This document shows positions 26,853 through 34,444 of a stretch of 64,000 nucleotides of DNA, in pieces. The stretch lies in NCBI GenBank assembly GCA_002504905.1, contig DATY01000030.1, forward strand, positions 6,700 through 70,699. Reading direction: 5' to 3'. A model generated the notes under the pieces. The model did not search any database. It was not told the origin of the DNA and worked only from the letters and a program-made list of their open reading frames with translations. Each line of letters begins with the position of its first letter. Position 1 is the stretch's first letter. Source of the stretch: Euryarchaeota archaeon UBA605. Lineage in GTDB: Archaea; Thermoplasmatota; Poseidoniia; Poseidoniales; Thalassarchaeaceae. The translations under genes and the position numbers were made by a program.

Positions 26853-28136
26853 ATGCGTATAGGTCTAGTAGGAAAACCCAATGTTGGCAAATCAACAACC
26901 TTCTCAGCACTTACAGAGACTCCTGTAGATATAGCCAATTATCCATTTACTACCATAGATCCTAATGTTGGTATAGCTTGGTTGCCATTAAGAGAGAATT
27001 GCGCCTGTAAAATACTTCGTGATAGAAAAGAATCTCAAGGAAGAATGTCTGTAGTTGAAGAAAATGATCCACGTAAGGGAAGTATTTGTAAGCCTAATTC
27101 AGGTTCTTGTGTAGGTTACCAAAGATTAGTTCCAGTCACACTAATTGATGTTGCTGGACTGGTTCCTGGTGCACATGAAGGACGTGGTAGAGGGAATCAA
27201 TTTCTTTCTGATTTAGCGCGCTGTGACGCTTTAATCCAGGTTATTGATATATCTGGTTCAACAGATATTGAGGGCAATCCTGTCGGTGAAGGAGGCTCAG
27301 AGCCTACTGAAGAATATAATTTCCTTGTGAATGAGATAGACGCTTGGATTGTTGGAATTATTCAATCAAATTGGTCTAGAGGCGCTAGAAGAGTACAATC
27401 AGAAGGTGAAAAGGCACTTTCCAGATTTCTAATCGAACAATTATCAGGGATAGGTGCTACAGATTTTCATGTGAATGCAGGTATATCATCGGTCAATGAG
27501 AAACATCCTGATTCAGGTGTCCCTTGGTCATGGGGAAATGAGGAATTAATGACAATGGCAAGCACAATTCGGTCTCATTTATTTCCTATTTCTGTAGCTG
27601 CAAACAAAGCAGATAAAAATAAAAATTCAGAGTCAGAATTAACTTCAATCATCGAATCCCAGGGCGGTAAATTGATTTTGACCAGTGCTGAAGCAGAATT
27701 AGCTCTCAGCAGAGCATCTAAGGCAGGATTAATCTATCTAAATCCAGGAACATCTAATTTTTCTATCACCGATATGGGAGAAAAGAAGTTATCTGATGAA
27801 CAACGAAATGCTCTCTCAAATATTTCTCAAACACTTTCAGATTTACCGGGAGGAGGTTTATTGGGATTACTTTCTTCAGTAGTTTTTGACAGATTAAATA
27901 GGAAAGTTGCTTACCCTGTTCAAGATGATTCACATTGGGTAGATGGAGATGGGAATATTCTTCCCGACGCAATTTTAGTCCCAGAAGGATCTACTGCCAA
28001 AGGATTAGCATATGCCGTCCACTCTGATCTTGGTGATGGTTTCATTAGGGCAACAGATGCGAAAAGTGGTCGAGTCATTGGTGCAGAATATGAAATACAG
28101 AATGGTGATGTGATCAGTATTCATGCTAAGAAATGA
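26853..28136 (+). CDS. YchF/OLA1-like Obg-family GTPase with TGS domain
   Basis: A P-loop NTPase of 427 residues. G1 is GKPNVGKSTT (residues 7-16), the G2/switch I segment is NYPFTTIDPNVG, G3 is LIDVAGLVPGAHEGRGRGN (D-x-A-G), and a NKAD motif (G4) appears near residue 250. The last 70 residues form a TGS domain (ILPDAILVPEGSTAKGLAYAVHSD followed by RVIGAEYEIQNGDVISI). Archaeal members bind ribosomes or tRNA. The switch region contains a Cys-rich insertion (CACKILRD, CKPNSGSCVGYQ), known in archaeal/eukaryal members. It converges on the ribosomal stalk operon, separated by 92 bases with a hairpin. Confidence 0.9.
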   Translation: MRIGLVGKPNVGKSTTFSALTETPVDIANYPFTTIDPNVGIAWLPLRENCACKILRDRKESQGRMSVVEENDPRKGSICKPNSGSCVGYQRLVPVTLIDVAGLVPGAHEGRGRGNQFLSDLARCDALIQVIDISGSTDIEGNPVGEGGSEPTEEYNFLVNEIDAWIVGIIQSNWSRGARRVQSEGEKALSRFLIEQLSGIGATDFHVNAGISSVNEKHPDSGVPWSWGNEELMTMASTIRSHLFPISVAANKADKNKNSESELTSIIESQGGKLILTSAEAELALSRASKAGLIYLNPGTSNFSITDMGEKKLSDEQRNALSNISQTLSDLPGGGLLGLLSSVVFDRLNRKVAYPVQDDSHWVDGDGNILPDAILVPEGSTAKGLAYAVHSDLGDGFIRATDAKSGRVIGAEYEIQNGDVISIHAKK

Positions 28137-28184
28137 GATACTTCTCATAATCTCATTTTCTATAGTCAAGCATCCGCACGAACA

Positions 28185-28201
28185 ACTTCGGAAACCGAAG
28201 T
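28185..28201. terminator. Perfect 7-bp hairpin between convergent ychF-like and rpl12 genes
   Basis: ACTTCGG-AAA-CCGAAGT forms a 7-base stem with a 3-base loop in the 92-base convergent gap. It lies about 50 bases past the GTPase stop and about 30 bases past the rpl12 stop on the other strand. No strong T-run follows on either strand, so a bidirectional end signal or RNA-stabilising hairpin is only a suggestion. Confidence 0.35.
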
Positions 28202-28228
28202 ACAATCTATTTTGCTTCGTTTACAGTC

Positions 28229-28540
28229 TTATCCGAAGAGTGATCCGAGGCCTTCAAAGCCCGCACCGTCATCTTCTTCCTCTTCTTCCACCACTGCTTC
28301 AGCAGTAGCTGCTTCAGCGGTTGAACCACCGCCAGCAGCTGCCGGAGCAGCAGCAACAGGAGCAGCAACAGCAGTAGCCATTGCTTCGCCAATATCGACT
28401 GATCCTAGTGATGATACTAGAGCCTTAACCCTAGCACCGTCAACATCTACGCCAGCAGCAGTTAGAACCGCTGTGACAGCCTTATCGTCAATTTCCTTTT
28501 CCGCAGAGTGCAGTAACATTGCAGCATATACATATTCCAT
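28229..28540 (-). CDS. rpl12: 50S ribosomal protein L12 (P1-type stalk protein)
   Basis: A protein of 103 residues. The N-terminal dimerisation helices (MEYVYAAMLLHSAEKEIDD, then AVLTAAGVDVDGARVKALVSSL) are followed by an Ala-rich hinge and the acidic tail EEEEEDDGAGFEGLGSLFG, the shared C-terminus that recruits translation factor GTPases. Length and composition are normal for the archaeal P1/L12. It is the last gene of the operon after L10, whose C-terminal tail is nearly the same. A ribosome-binding site AAAGGTGAG lies just before the ATG. Confidence 0.95.
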   Translation of the reverse strand: MEYVYAAMLLHSAEKEIDDKAVTAVLTAAGVDVDGARVKALVSSLGSVDIGEAMATAVAAPVAAAPAAAGGGSTAEAATAEAVVEEEEEDDGAGFEGLGSLFG

Positions 28541-28560
28541 TTTATCTCACCTTTTTTTAT

Positions 28561-29583
28561 TTAGCCGAAGAGATCACCAAGTCCACCGAACTCCTGTGTC
28601 TCCTCTTCCTCCTCTTCCTCTTCAGCAGCTTCAACTGCTTCTTCAGTTGCATTAGAGGCTGCAACAACCGATTCACTAGCCGCTGAGGCAGCAGCACCAA
28701 GTGCTGCCGACAATTCTTCGTCTAGTGCAGAGGAATCTAATTGACCTGCTAGGGCCAAAGCACGTGCATTAGCACGTGAAATGAATAGAGGCGCAGTTGT
28801 ATCATTTGTAACTCCAGCCTCAACTGCAACCGATAGTGCCTCACCACTTGCTTTCGAAAGCAGTGTCGGCATTGTTTGTTCAGAGAACCAACGCACATTG
28901 CATGCGAGATTGAATGCCCCTGATGTTGCAGTAATAATATCTGTACGTGTCTGATCTAAATCAATATTCAAAGCAGATGCAGGGAAGAAGAAACCATCTT
29001 CGATTGCACCAGTTAAAATAATTCCAATTTCTATAGGATTAATATCTAATTTTGCTAGCATTATTCCTAAATCTCCTGAAATAGGTTGACCTTTCTCAAC
29101 AACAGTAGTTGTTTTTTGAATTGAAACTTTCCCCTTATCTATTTTTGCAGGAATTCCAACGGCATTGAATTCTCCAACTATAGGTCCAGGACCAAATGAA
29201 GTTGGGCCCTTTTCTACAACAATATCGTTAGGAGCAAGCTCCCCTTCTTTAGCAGCACGGCCTTGACGTGTTTTTTCTAATTCTAAGAATAATTCGAATG
29301 GATTTAATTTATCTGACTGAACTATACAAGGTTGGACTGCGGTTTCCATAAGAGTTTCTAGTTCTTTACTATCTCTTCCAGAATTTTCCCATGCTAATCT
29401 GATTAACGTCTTCTTGGCCATAGTAATCTTCATTGAATCTCTGAGATTACTTCTCATGTCTAACATATTTCCAGCAGGAACTCCGCCAACATCCACAATT
29501 CCAACAACTCCATTAGAATTAAGAACATCAGTCAATTCTTGAACACGATCTTTTTTCCAAGGTGCAATTTTAGGATTAATCAT
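28561..29583 (-). CDS. rpl10: 50S ribosomal protein L10 (acidic P0)
   Basis: A protein of 340 residues. P0 anchors L12 dimers to the ribosome. The rRNA-binding domain is at residues 1-105 (WKKDRVQELTDVLNSNG, with LRDSMKITMAKKTLIRLA), and the inserted archaeal domain at 106-190 (GPTSFGPGPIVGEFNA and VEKGQPISGDLG). The helical spine for L12 dimers follows and the tail reads EEEEEEETQEFGGLGDLFG, homologous to the L12 tail. Its ATG overlaps the L1 stop by 4 bases, so the two are coupled. Confidence 0.95.
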   Translation of the reverse strand: MINPKIAPWKKDRVQELTDVLNSNGVVGIVDVGGVPAGNMLDMRSNLRDSMKITMAKKTLIRLAWENSGRDSKELETLMETAVQPCIVQSDKLNPFELFLELEKTRQGRAAKEGELAPNDIVVEKGPTSFGPGPIVGEFNAVGIPAKIDKGKVSIQKTTTVVEKGQPISGDLGIMLAKLDINPIEIGIILTGAIEDGFFFPASALNIDLDQTRTDIITATSGAFNLACNVRWFSEQTMPTLLSKASGEALSVAVEAGVTNDTTAPLFISRANARALALAGQLDSSALDEELSAALGAAASAASESVVAASNATEEAVEAAEEEEEEEETQEFGGLGDLFG

Positions 29584-30224
29584 TCAATCACCTCTACCTT
29601 TACTGATGGTCCCATTGAAGTTTTAACATAGCAAGAACGAATATTTCCTGCACCACGCTCTAACTTACTAGTAACTCTAGTCCAAATTGCCATTGCATTA
29701 GCAGTTAATTCATCCATACCTTGTTCCCGAGAACCAAAGGCTGTGTGAAAAGTCACTTTATCTCTTGATCTTACTATTGTTGTACTCTGCAAACCATTAG
29801 CAATCATTGCAGGATCTAGAGTTGGAGGAACTGGTCGAGGCATTTTACCACGAGGACCTAGAACTACACCGAGATATCTTCCAACTGTCCCCATGTGCGG
29901 AATTTCCGATAAGAAGAAATCATACTGTTTAGCTACTTTACGAGCCTGCTGTCTGTTTCCACCTAGATCTTCTATAGTTGCAGGATCTATTACGCTGATA
30001 CCAGCAGCACGTGCTTTAGCTGCCATTTCACTACCCGCAAACATTGCTATACGAACCTCTTTACCTCTTCCCGAAGGTAAACGAACTTCTTCTTGAATAC
30101 GATTTACTGGATTCTTCAAGTCTACATCTTTGAGTGTAATTGCCATCTCAAAAGATTCTACGAACTTACGTTCTGGGGCATTCTCTATTGCTTGTTGAAT
30201 AGCATTCTGGATATTTTCTTGCAT
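29580..30224 (-). CDS. rpl1: 50S ribosomal protein L1
   Basis: About 214 residues. The signature of L1 is visible in PRGKMPRP and LGVVLGPRGKMPRPVPPT, with the N-terminal KDVDLKNPVNRIQEEVRLPSG stretch. The start is taken as ATG 30224 because GGAGGTG lies 7-8 bases before it; an upstream in-frame codon at 30266 would add 14 non-homologous residues. In archaea L1 often represses its own operon by binding mRNA that mimics its rRNA site; I did not find a convincing mimic here. It lies between L11 and L10 in the usual order. Confidence 0.95.
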   Translation of the reverse strand: MQENIQNAIQQAIENAPERKFVESFEMAITLKDVDLKNPVNRIQEEVRLPSGRGKEVRIAMFAGSEMAAKARAAGISVIDPATIEDLGGNRQQARKVAKQYDFFLSEIPHMGTVGRYLGVVLGPRGKMPRPVPPTLDPAMIANGLQSTTIVRSRDKVTFHTAFGSREQGMDELTANAMAIWTRVTSKLERGAGNIRSCYVKTSMGPSVKVEVIE

Positions 30225-30277
30225 TTTTTTCACCTCCGTGGTCAGCGAGGTTTCCCTCTCCCACAATTCGTGATAAC

Positions 30278-30556
30278 TCAGCTAAAGTGTTCGCTGAATT
30301 CCCCCTTACTCATTCTATCGAGTGCTTCTTTAGGTGCATAACCTTCTACATTTACTCTCATTGCAACACAAGTTCCCATAACCTCACGGCATCTTGCATA
30401 CAGATTCGCACCTGTTAATCGATCTTCTTGTTCATTAGCAATTTTTTTAATTTGATCCATAGTCAAATTTTCAGAAGCTTCTTCCCAAGAACCATTACAC
30501 TTCTTTTTACCTAACGCTTGAACAACTTTGTGTGGTGTTTCATTACGCGCTGACAT
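30278..30556 (-). CDS. rpl11: Ribosomal protein L11, C-terminal RNA-binding domain only
   Basis: Only 92 residues, against about 160 for normal archaeal L11. The protein matches the C-terminal, rRNA-binding half: NLTMDQIKKIANEQED, then REVMGTCVAMRVNVEGYAPKEALDRM and the closing GEFSEHF, which parallels GTCVSMGV..EG..PKE and (D/E)GKF at the archaeal L11 end. The N-terminal domain (proline-rich PPLGPA motif, factor-binding) is missing. There is no room for it: the ATG is preceded by AGGAGGT, and only 85 bases separate it from the Spt5 gene. The first 30 residues (MSARNETPHKVVQALGKKKC) are not from the L11 N-domain. Position between Spt5 and L1 confirms identity. Confidence 0.82.
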   Translation of the reverse strand: MSARNETPHKVVQALGKKKCNGSWEEASENLTMDQIKKIANEQEDRLTGANLYARCREVMGTCVAMRVNVEGYAPKEALDRMSKGEFSEHFS

Positions 30557-30585
30557 GTGTATGACCTCCTATAATTGTGTCTCGC

Positions 30586-30607
30586 CGACCGACCTTCACT
30601 ATTTGAG
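30586..30607 (-). promoter_or_regulatory. Leader element of rpl11: CTCAAAT box plus GGTCGGTCG
   Basis: On the minus strand GCTCAAAT (box at 30601-30607) is followed after 6 bases by GGTCGGTCG (30586-30594), which ends 30 bases before the rpl11 ATG. The secE leader has the same order and 6-base spacing. The box may be a TATA element for an internal promoter, with the 9-mer between it and the expected start site. Confidence 0.4.
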
Positions 30608-30641
30608 CGTGTTGCGTTGGTCTCCGTTCTCCTATGTTTGA

Positions 30642-31508
30642 TTATTCCACACGTTGTGTAACTCTTACTTGATCAGCTCTTACAGTCAATGCCACAGGGA
30701 CTGCGGCCTCGAATAGCTCAACAGTAACTTCTTCCTTTGATTCAGTCACACGAATAACACGCGCAGATTGGCCTCTGAAAGCTCCTCCATGAATTTCAAC
30801 AATACAACCTTCCTCTATTCCAGTAGTTGCTGCCTTTGGCTCCAAGTATGGAAGTACATCTTCAAGTGGAGATTCTCCATCTAGTACCTTTCTACAGTTT
30901 TTGATTGGAGTCGTTGAAACCCCTGCCCTTCCAATTAATTTCTCAACATGGTGAAATGCGGAAGCTTCGACAAAAATATATCCTTTCATATAGTTAGGAC
31001 TTAGTACACCGTATATTTCTCCTTGAATATCCATTAGTGAGCCACTACCTGATAGTCTTGCTTGTATTTCTTTTGCAACATTTTGCTCCTGTCCAATACT
31101 AGTTTTTAGAATATATAAGAAAGAAGCAACATCTCCATACATATCTCTTAGACTAGGAGTACAGTACTCTTTTTTACCAATCATTCCCGGATCTACCCAT
31201 TCCGAGTTTTTGTACAATGTCTTAGGAGTAACATCTTTAACTTCCGAAATAAACAGAATGGGTGTGACTTCCAGTAGCGAATTACCCATTGCAATTCCTC
31301 TAGATTCTCCCGTTCTAACGTGTTGTAATTTATCTGCAGGAATTCCTGTTGATTCTACAATTCTTGAAACTACTAAATCTAAGTCGCTATGATCTCCATA
31401 TCCATAGATTCCGTCCCAGGCGCCAGGTAAATCGGAAACTTCGTCCGCTCTTTGCATAAGTAGAACTTTTTCTTCATTGCGGATAAATACTGTAAATGCA
31501 TCAGACAC
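30642..31508 (-). CDS. spt5: Transcription elongation factor Spt5 with N-terminal Nudix-like domain
   Basis: About 288 residues, nearly double the usual archaeal Spt5 (about 150). Residues 1-125 look like a Nudix hydrolase (VLLMQRADEVSDLPGAWDGIYGYGD, shortened here, then EWVDPGMIG). The Nudix box is degraded: where R-E-U-x-E-E-x-G-U is expected the sequence reads SRIVESTGI, leaving one Glu. Residues about 130-210 are the NGN domain that binds RNA polymerase and Spt4 (LYILKTSIGQEQNVA and MKGYIFVEA), and 230-265 a KOW domain (GCIVEIHGGAFRGQSARV). GTG 31508 is preferred because it clears the secE stop and has GAGAG upstream; TTG 31541 would overlap secE. Gene order SecE-Spt5-L11 is standard; the fusion is not. 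Confidence 0.85.
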   Translation of the reverse strand: MSDAFTVFIRNEEKVLLMQRADEVSDLPGAWDGIYGYGDHSDLDLVVSRIVESTGIPADKLQHVRTGESRGIAMGNSLLEVTPILFISEVKDVTPKTLYKNSEWVDPGMIGKKEYCTPSLRDMYGDVASFLYILKTSIGQEQNVAKEIQARLSGSGSLMDIQGEIYGVLSPNYMKGYIFVEASAFHHVEKLIGRAGVSTTPIKNCRKVLDGESPLEDVLPYLEPKAATTGIEEGCIVEIHGGAFRGQSARVIRVTESKEEVTVELFEAAVPVALTVRADQVRVTQRVE

Positions 31509-31525
31509 AAAAATCACTCTCTCTA

Positions 31526-31789
31526 TTATTTCGTTAACCAATCAAAGAATGAAGGAAGTAGATTATCCATCAAGTATAGCATGAGGAATCCTATTCCTCC
31601 AAGGACAAACATTCCAATTCCACAAACGATTACTGTTTGACGAAATTCTTCTTTCGAAGGTTTCCTGGCCATCTTTAGAATTCTTGCATAAGAACCAGTT
31701 TGAATACCACGAACACGACTCTCAATCTCATCTTGCCAGTCTTGGACTTTCTCCTCGACTACACTAACGTTTGAGTTCTCTACAGCCAT
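31526..31789 (-). CDS. secE: Protein translocase subunit SecE (Sec61 gamma)
   Basis: A protein of 87 residues with one C-terminal membrane helix (about 50-75), preceded by an amphipathic KMARKPSKEEFRQTVIVCGIG segment that is the family signature. The N-terminal 35 residues are acidic and helical, slightly longer than the archaeal average of about 60 residues. SecE clamps SecY in the translocon. It is placed between FtsZ and Spt5 as in most euryarchaea. Confidence 0.93.
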   Translation of the reverse strand: MAVENSNVSVVEEKVQDWQDEIESRVRGIQTGSYARILKMARKPSKEEFRQTVIVCGIGMFVLGGIGFLMLYLMDNLLPSFFDWLTK

Positions 31790-31813
31790 GACTTTCCCTC
31801 AGAAGTGCCCCGG

Positions 31814-31835
31814 CGACCGACCGGCCTCATTTAAG
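31814..31835 (-). promoter_or_regulatory. Leader element of secE: CTTAAAT box plus GGTCGGTCG
   Basis: On the minus strand GCTTAAAT (box at 31829-31835) is followed after 6 bases by GGTCGGTCG (31814-31822), 25 bases before the secE ATG. This matches the rpl11 leader in order and spacing. It suggests that the secE-rpl12 part of the cluster has its own promoter, separate from ftsZ. Confidence 0.42.
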
Positions 31836-31881
31836 CACGTCGGGAGTCAAGTTGGAATTTAATTGCGTAAGTTTGTAAATT

Positions 31882-33033
31882 TTAATTTATAAATTCTACA
31901 GTCCTTGTCTTCAAATTACGCATTTGAGTATGCAATGCAGCACCATGAATCTGTTCTGACTTCACTCCAGTTAATACCAACAGTACACGTATTTCGTCAC
32001 CCATTTCTTGATCAGTGGTTGCACCCAGAATTATTCTAGCATAAGGATTAATTCTATCTCGAATAATTTTTGCACATTTCTCAGTATCGCCTAAAGATAG
32101 ACCTGGGCCACCGACTACATTAATCAGAGCACCTCTAGCATCTGAGATATCAATATCTAATAATGGAGAGTGCAAAGCCTCTTCTGTTGCTTTTGCAGCT
32201 CGATCAGGACCATTAGCTTCACCTAAACCAATCATTGCGACACCTCCTCCATTTTCCATTACAGAGCGTAAATCTTGGAAATCAAGGTTTACTATGCCTT
32301 CTTTTGCAATCATTTCTGAAACTCCAGAGATCGATCTCATTAGTAACTCATCAGCTACTCTGAATGCTGCATCTAGGGGTAAGTCTCTCACACCTTCGAC
32401 TTCTAGTAGTCTTTCATTTGGTAACACCACTACAGTATCACACACTTCTCTCAATCTTTCAAGTCCCCATTCTGCATTTTGTCTTCTTAGAGCACCTTCA
32501 GATAGAAATGGATATGATACAACTGCTATGGTTAATGCACCAGCAGTTTTTGCTAGCCTCGCAACTACATGAGCCGAACCAGTTCCAGTGCCTCCACCCA
32601 ATCCTGCTGTGATAAATGCTAAATCACAGTCATCAACTTCCTTTTTTAGGGAAATTTCAGATTCATATGCTGCCTGCTCTCCTTTCTCAGGATCTCCTCC
32701 AGCCCCTCTTCCACGCGCAGTTCTTCCGATTAGAACTTTATTTTCCACCCCTACTCTAAGTAGGTGCTGTGCATCTGTATTAATTGCCATTCCTCTAACA
32801 TATGTGTCATCGAATAACCCTTCTTGTTCTAACCTTGCTACAGTATTTGATCCACAGCCTCCACAACCAAAAACACGTATCCTTGGTTGTAATGATGATA
32901 GTAATTGAACAAGCTCAGAATCACTCTCTGTATCTATTGGTGCAGATGGTATTCCCTCATCTTCTTGAAGTTCTAAAACACGGTCGATGATACTCTTCAC
33001 AGACCTTAGGCGGATTGTACAGAGGATAACCAT
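31882..33033 (-). CDS. ftsZ: Cell division protein FtsZ
   Basis: A protein of 383 residues. A tubulin-type GTPase: the nucleotide site begins with RVFGCGGCGSNTV and the signature GGGTGTG lies at about residues 146-152. AINTDAQHL is the usual strand after the first helix, and LPNERLLEV and LDFQDLRSVM form the T7 region with the catalytic acidic residues. The C-terminal domain runs to about 370, and a very short tail (RNLKTRTVEFIN) follows. The best start may be GTG 33000 (VKSIIDRVLE fits the archaeal N-terminus); ATG 33033 is the longest frame. It is the first gene of the SecE-Spt5-ribosomal cluster. Confidence 0.95.
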   Translation of the reverse strand: MVILCTIRLRSVKSIIDRVLELQEDEGIPSAPIDTESDSELVQLLSSLQPRIRVFGCGGCGSNTVARLEQEGLFDDTYVRGMAINTDAQHLLRVGVENKVLIGRTARGRGAGGDPEKGEQAAYESEISLKKEVDDCDLAFITAGLGGGTGTGSAHVVARLAKTAGALTIAVVSYPFLSEGALRRQNAEWGLERLREVCDTVVVLPNERLLEVEGVRDLPLDAAFRVADELLMRSISGVSEMIAKEGIVNLDFQDLRSVMENGGGVAMIGLGEANGPDRAAKATEEALHSPLLDIDISDARGALINVVGGPGLSLGDTEKCAKIIRDRINPYARIILGATTDQEMGDEIRVLLVLTGVKSEQIHGAALHTQMRNLKTRTVEFIN

Positions 33034-33088
33034 TACCCTTATTTTAACATCTATAGTTCCAATTTTGTAATATTATACTATCCACGAA

Positions 33089-33769
33089 TCATAATTCTAA
33101 TAACTGATTTCTAGTACTAATAAAACGTACAATAAATGTGTAGATTCCGCCCCATGCTGAAACAATTAACGATCCAGTCATTCCATTTAACTCGTTGTTG
33201 CCTAGCAAAATATAATGGAAGATATCATTATAATTACTAATATCAATACCGGAACCTCCGGTGTAAGCTTGCATAGCAGCAATTAGTAATCCTAGTAATG
33301 TGATTATCATACGATCAGCGCGAGAAAATCCTCCATAGATTCTATCCAATCCTACAGATTGAGCTTGCGTACCCATGTATGATCCGAGTAGAGTTAGTAA
33401 TCCTGCAGTAAGTCCTGCATTCATATTACTTACAAAAGCAGTATTCATTCCTATTGCAACTAGTAGGCCAACATCAACAATTCTGTCAATTGTATGATCT
33501 AGAAAGTCTCCATATGGACCATCTGTACCTTGATGTCTCGCTAATGCTCCATCCAATGCATCCAATACACCTGCAATTAATACTAATATTACTGCTATTA
33601 TTATCATTATTGAACCATTGGTATTCATCCCTGCAATAGTTAACATGTAGAATCCCACTATCGATACTAACAAAGAGGTCCAAGTTAAAATGGAAGGATC
33701 TAAATCTCCCAATTTCAGCACAATTGGTTGTATCGCTTTTGTCCATTTTTCTCTCATTTTTTCTAACAT
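33089..33769 (-). CDS. CDP-alcohol phosphatidyltransferase (archaetidyl-lipid synthesis)
   Basis: About 226 residues with six membrane segments. The complete family motif is present: D70-x2-D73-G74-x2-A77-R78-x8-G87-x3-D91-x3-D95, which binds the CDP-alcohol and two metal ions. The enzyme joins a CDP-activated archaeol to an alcohol such as inositol phosphate, glycerol phosphate or serine; which one is not readable here. The start is ATG 33769, with GGAGGAGTGAT just before it, and the upstream AK6 stop lies inside that ribosome-binding site, so the two genes are coupled. A longer frame to 33790 would overlap AK6. Confidence 0.88.
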   Translation of the reverse strand: MLEKMREKWTKAIQPIVLKLGDLDPSILTWTSLLVSIVGFYMLTIAGMNTNGSIMIIIAVILVLIAGVLDALDGALARHQGTDGPYGDFLDHTIDRIVDVGLLVAIGMNTAFVSNMNAGLTAGLLTLLGSYMGTQAQSVGLDRIYGGFSRADRMIITLLGLLIAAMQAYTGGSGIDISNYNDIFHYILLGNNELNGMTGSLIVSAWGGIYTFIVRFISTRNQLLEL

Positions 33770-33770
33770 A

Positions 33771-34313
33771 TCACTCCTCCATCGCCGCAATCCAGTCTAT
33801 ATCTGTGTCTACAGCAGTTGGTTTGAAGTCATCTGCTATCCATTTTACAATATGTTGTTTTACTGTATTTTCATCTATTTCTGTAGTGTCTAGTTCCAAC
33901 CATTCATTTCTTTTTTCATTATCATTCCATGGTCCACCAATTAATTCCCACTCAATATTAGCTTGTATTTTTCCTATTGAATAATTTCTTTTTTCAAGCC
34001 TAGATTTTAGAATATCTGGCTTACAGCGCAGAATTATTGTTTGGTCACATGGTAATAAATGTGAAAGATGACCATCAATTATAGTGATATTGTCTGGTAC
34101 AATACTCCAATCCTCTTCCAACCTTGAAATCAGTAATTCTATGTCTATTGGCTTTGAATTATCTGAAACATCTAAATCACCTAAACAATCGTATTTTTCT
34201 GCTATTTTTTCTAAGGATAATATTTTGAATCCTTCATTCTCAAGAATGCTTGAGATTGTAGTTTTACCAGTGCCAGGAGTTCCACTCAGTGCTATCCTAC
34301 AACCGCCTCGCAT
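33771..34313 (-). CDS. AK6/Fap7-type adenylate kinase-like ATPase
   Basis: A P-loop kinase of 180 residues. The Walker A is GTPGTGKTT at residues 11-19. DGHLSHLLPCDQTIILRC contains the conserved DxHxxH-like LSHLLP segment of the AK6 (hCINAP/Fap7) family, and KRNYSIGKIQANIEWEL is the adjacent lid region. In archaea and eukaryotes this protein acts in small-subunit maturation as well as adenylate kinase activity. The start is the ATG at 34313 and the stop lies 1 base before the lipid-synthase ATG. Sequence length is typical. Confidence 0.87.
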   Translation of the reverse strand: MRGGCRIALSGTPGTGKTTISSILENEGFKILSLEKIAEKYDCLGDLDVSDNSKPIDIELLISRLEEDWSIVPDNITIIDGHLSHLLPCDQTIILRCKPDILKSRLEKRNYSIGKIQANIEWELIGGPWNDNEKRNEWLELDTTEIDENTVKQHIVKWIADDFKPTAVDTDIDWIAAMEE

Positions 34314-34444
34314 ATCTGTTGGGAATTGCTCTAACGAATGAATCCTCCCTATTTAGGAGTGAACATGAATAGGGATTGAAAATTCTTTCCATTGTTAGGT
34401 TCTTTCAAGCAAAGATTGACGACAAATGACTTCTTGGAGTATTC

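Noticed and set aside
28212..28655. Plus-strand frame rich in Ala, Ser and Pro across the L12/L10 ends
   Set aside because: It is the antisense reading of the Ala/Glu-rich tails of rpl12 and rpl10 and has low-complexity composition only.
30557..30641. Missing L11 N-terminal domain in another frame upstream of rpl11
   Set aside because: Only 85 bases are available and no PPLGPA-type motif is encoded in any frame.
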